Made by a program: the position numbers and the translations under genes
Part shown: positions 20,306 through 21,451 of the stretch, one piece after another
Layout: each line of letters starts with the position of its first letter
Position numbering within the stretch: position 1 is the first letter of the stretch
NCBI GenBank assembly: GCA_003141795.1
Contig: PLNO01000269.1
Coordinates: forward strand, 1-21,451
Source of the DNA: Spirochaetaceae bacterium
GTDB taxonomy: Bacteria > Spirochaetota > Spirochaetia > SZUA-6 > Fen-1364
Direction of reading: 5' to 3'
Length of the DNA: 21,451 bases
Notes under the pieces: model-generated
What the model saw: only the letters and a program-made list of their open reading frames with translations
What the model was told of the DNA's origin: nothing
The model's database searches: none

Positions 20306-21451
20306 TCAGGCGAACGATTCCAGCAGGAAGCGTGACAGCTCGTCGAGTGTCGTGCCGATCTGAAGCGCCTTCTTCGGCAGCGCCAGACAGCGGGCGAGCC
20401 TCTCCGGCATGTCAGGCTCGACGCCTGTGGCCTTCTTCACCACGTCGGAGAACTTGGCCGGGTGCGCGGTGGAGAGCACGATCACCTGCTCCGTCGTGCC
20501 CGCCTCACGGCAGTGGTCGAGGGCTGCCGCACAGCCCACGGCGGTGTGCGGGTCCACCAGCTGCCGGTGATTCGCATAGGTCGACGCCATCGTCTCGAGG
20601 GTGCGCTCGTCGCTCACGACCCTGCCCTCGATCCGGGATGCCATGTCCTCCCAATCGCCGCTGAAGATCCCTTCGAGCCTCTCGAAATTGCTGGGGTTCC
20701 CCACGTCCATCGCGTTGGACAGGGTGTGCGCGGACGGGCGCGGGCTGAACCTCCCGCTCTTCAGGTACGCCGGCACCACGTCGTTCGCATTGGTTGCGGC
20801 GATGAAGCCCGCCGCCGGCAGTCCCCATCGCCATGCGTACACCCCGGCGGTGAGGTTGCCGAAGTTGCCGCTGGGCACGCAGATCGTGGGCGGCGCACCG
20901 TGGAGCTCCGCCCTGCGGGTGCCGGCAAAGACGTAGTACAGGCATTGCGGTAGAAGCCGCCCGATGTTGATGGAGTTCGCGGAGGTGAGATGCAGGTGCG
21001 CCTTGAGCGCGCCGTCCTGGAAGGCCTCCTTCACGAGCCGCTGACAGTCGTCGAAGCTTCCCTTCACCTCCAGCGCGTGGACATTGCCGCCGAGCGTGGT
21101 GAGCTGCTTCTCCTGCAGCTCGCTCACCCTGCCCGATGGGTAGAGGATCACCACGTCGATGTTCGCGCGCTGATGGAAGGCGTGGGCAACGGCGCTCCCC
21201 GTATCGCCGGAGGTGGCGACGAGGATCTGGATGCGCCGGTTGTCCTCCCCGACGAAGTCCTCCATGGAAGAGGCGAGGAAACGCGCACCGAAATCCTTGA
21301 ACGCGCAGGTGGGGCCGTGGAAGAGCTCGAGGAGGAGACGGCGATCGTCGAGCCGTCGGAGGACGGGGGAAAAGGTGAAGGCGCGCCGCGCGATCCTTTC
21401 CGCGCGATCGGCCGGCATCTCGGGGGCGAGGAGCGCGCTGCACGTCTTCAC
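20306..21451 (-). CDS. thrC: Threonine synthase, 5' end cut by the window
   Basis: The visible 381 residues form a PLP enzyme turning phosphohomoserine into threonine. The Schiff-base Lys is in CAFKDFGARF (about visible residue 52). Further motifs are VATSGDTGSAVAHAF (phosphate and PLP binding), YPSGRVSELQEKQL, TSANSINIGRLLPQ and VPSGNFGNLTAGVYA. The order and the ALEVKGSFDDCQ segment are typical of the longer E. coli or yeast class of ThrC. Family members are about 430 aa, so about 50 N-terminal residues lie beyond the window; the codon at the edge is an internal Val. The stop is at 20306. No thrA or thrB is visible. Confidence 0.96.
   Translation of the reverse strand: MKTCSALLAPEMPADRAERIARRAFTFSPVLRRLDDRRLLLELFHGPTCAFKDFGARFLASSMEDFVGEDNRRIQILVATSGDTGSAVAHAFHQRANIDVVILYPSGRVSELQEKQLTTLGGNVHALEVKGSFDDCQRLVKEAFQDGALKAHLHLTSANSINIGRLLPQCLYYVFAGTRRAELHGAPPTICVPSGNFGNLTAGVYAWRWGLPAAGFIAATNANDVVPAYLKSGRFSPRPSAHTLSNAMDVGNPSNFERLEGIFSGDWEDMASRIEGRVVSDERTLETMASTYANHRQLVDPHTAVGCAAALDHCREAGTTEQVIVLSTAHPAKFSDVVKKATGVEPDMPERLARCLALPKKALQIGTTLDELSRFLLESFA

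Noticed and set aside
1..21451. CRISPR array, tRNA genes, integrase or phage genes
   Set aside because: I saw no regularly spaced repeats, no tRNA cloverleaf in the short gaps and no mobile-element proteins.

Overview
The window is high-GC, gene-dense bacterial chromosome with 19 supported protein genes on both strands. I see no tRNA, rRNA, CRISPR array, phage or IS transposase. The organism is probably a motile, fermentative or facultatively anaerobic member of the Spirochaetota. The reasons are a FlgM-type anti-sigma-28 factor, an ATPase-HDOD regulator and a two-CxxC small protein that look spirochaete-like to me, a bifunctional AdhE and a hemerythrin fusion. This placement is inference; no marker gene in the window proves the phylum.

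Layout: (1) 81-3689, an ABC-F ATPase (uup) followed 3 bp later by recQ. (2) 3696-6278, minus strand, a large protein joining a metallo-beta-lactamase domain, two cNMP-binding-like domains and a bacteriohemerythrin domain. (3) 6475-7663, a divergent pair: an amidohydrolase (minus) and a half-size GDT1/UPF0016 transporter (plus). A ferritin-like protein whose first helix overlaps the transporter's stop follows. (4) 8238-10651, an ATPase-HDOD regulator, a glutaredoxin and an unknown 116-aa protein. (5) 10631-13557, minus strand: a TrmH-type methyltransferase behind a degenerate iron-alcohol-dehydrogenase homologue, flgM with its own promoter and terminator, and a YfcE-type phosphoesterase. (6) 13654-18664, plus strand: proC, adhE, serS. 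(7) 18692-21451: a small CxxC protein (minus), an HD-domain protein with a degenerate nucleotidyltransferase-like head (plus), and thrC (minus, cut by the window end).

Themes: several genes relate to oxygen, redox or metals (hemerythrin fusion, ferritin-like protein, glutaredoxin, AdhE with a Rex-like operator), which fits an anaerobe that meets oxygen. Most of the rest is housekeeping (translation, proline and threonine synthesis, repair).

The signals that ordinary annotation would miss are: two diverged 88-bp copies of a palindromic element (6380-6467 and 9816-9903) with paired changes in their arms; at least five genes whose predicted -10 box lies only 6-9 nt before the ATG with no Shine-Dalgarno, suggesting leaderless mRNAs; an alcohol-dehydrogenase homologue that has lost all its metal-binding histidines; a hemerythrin domain with Gln in place of one iron-ligand His; a ferritin-like gene with no canonical start for its first helix; and a near-perfect Rex-type palindrome upstream of adhE.
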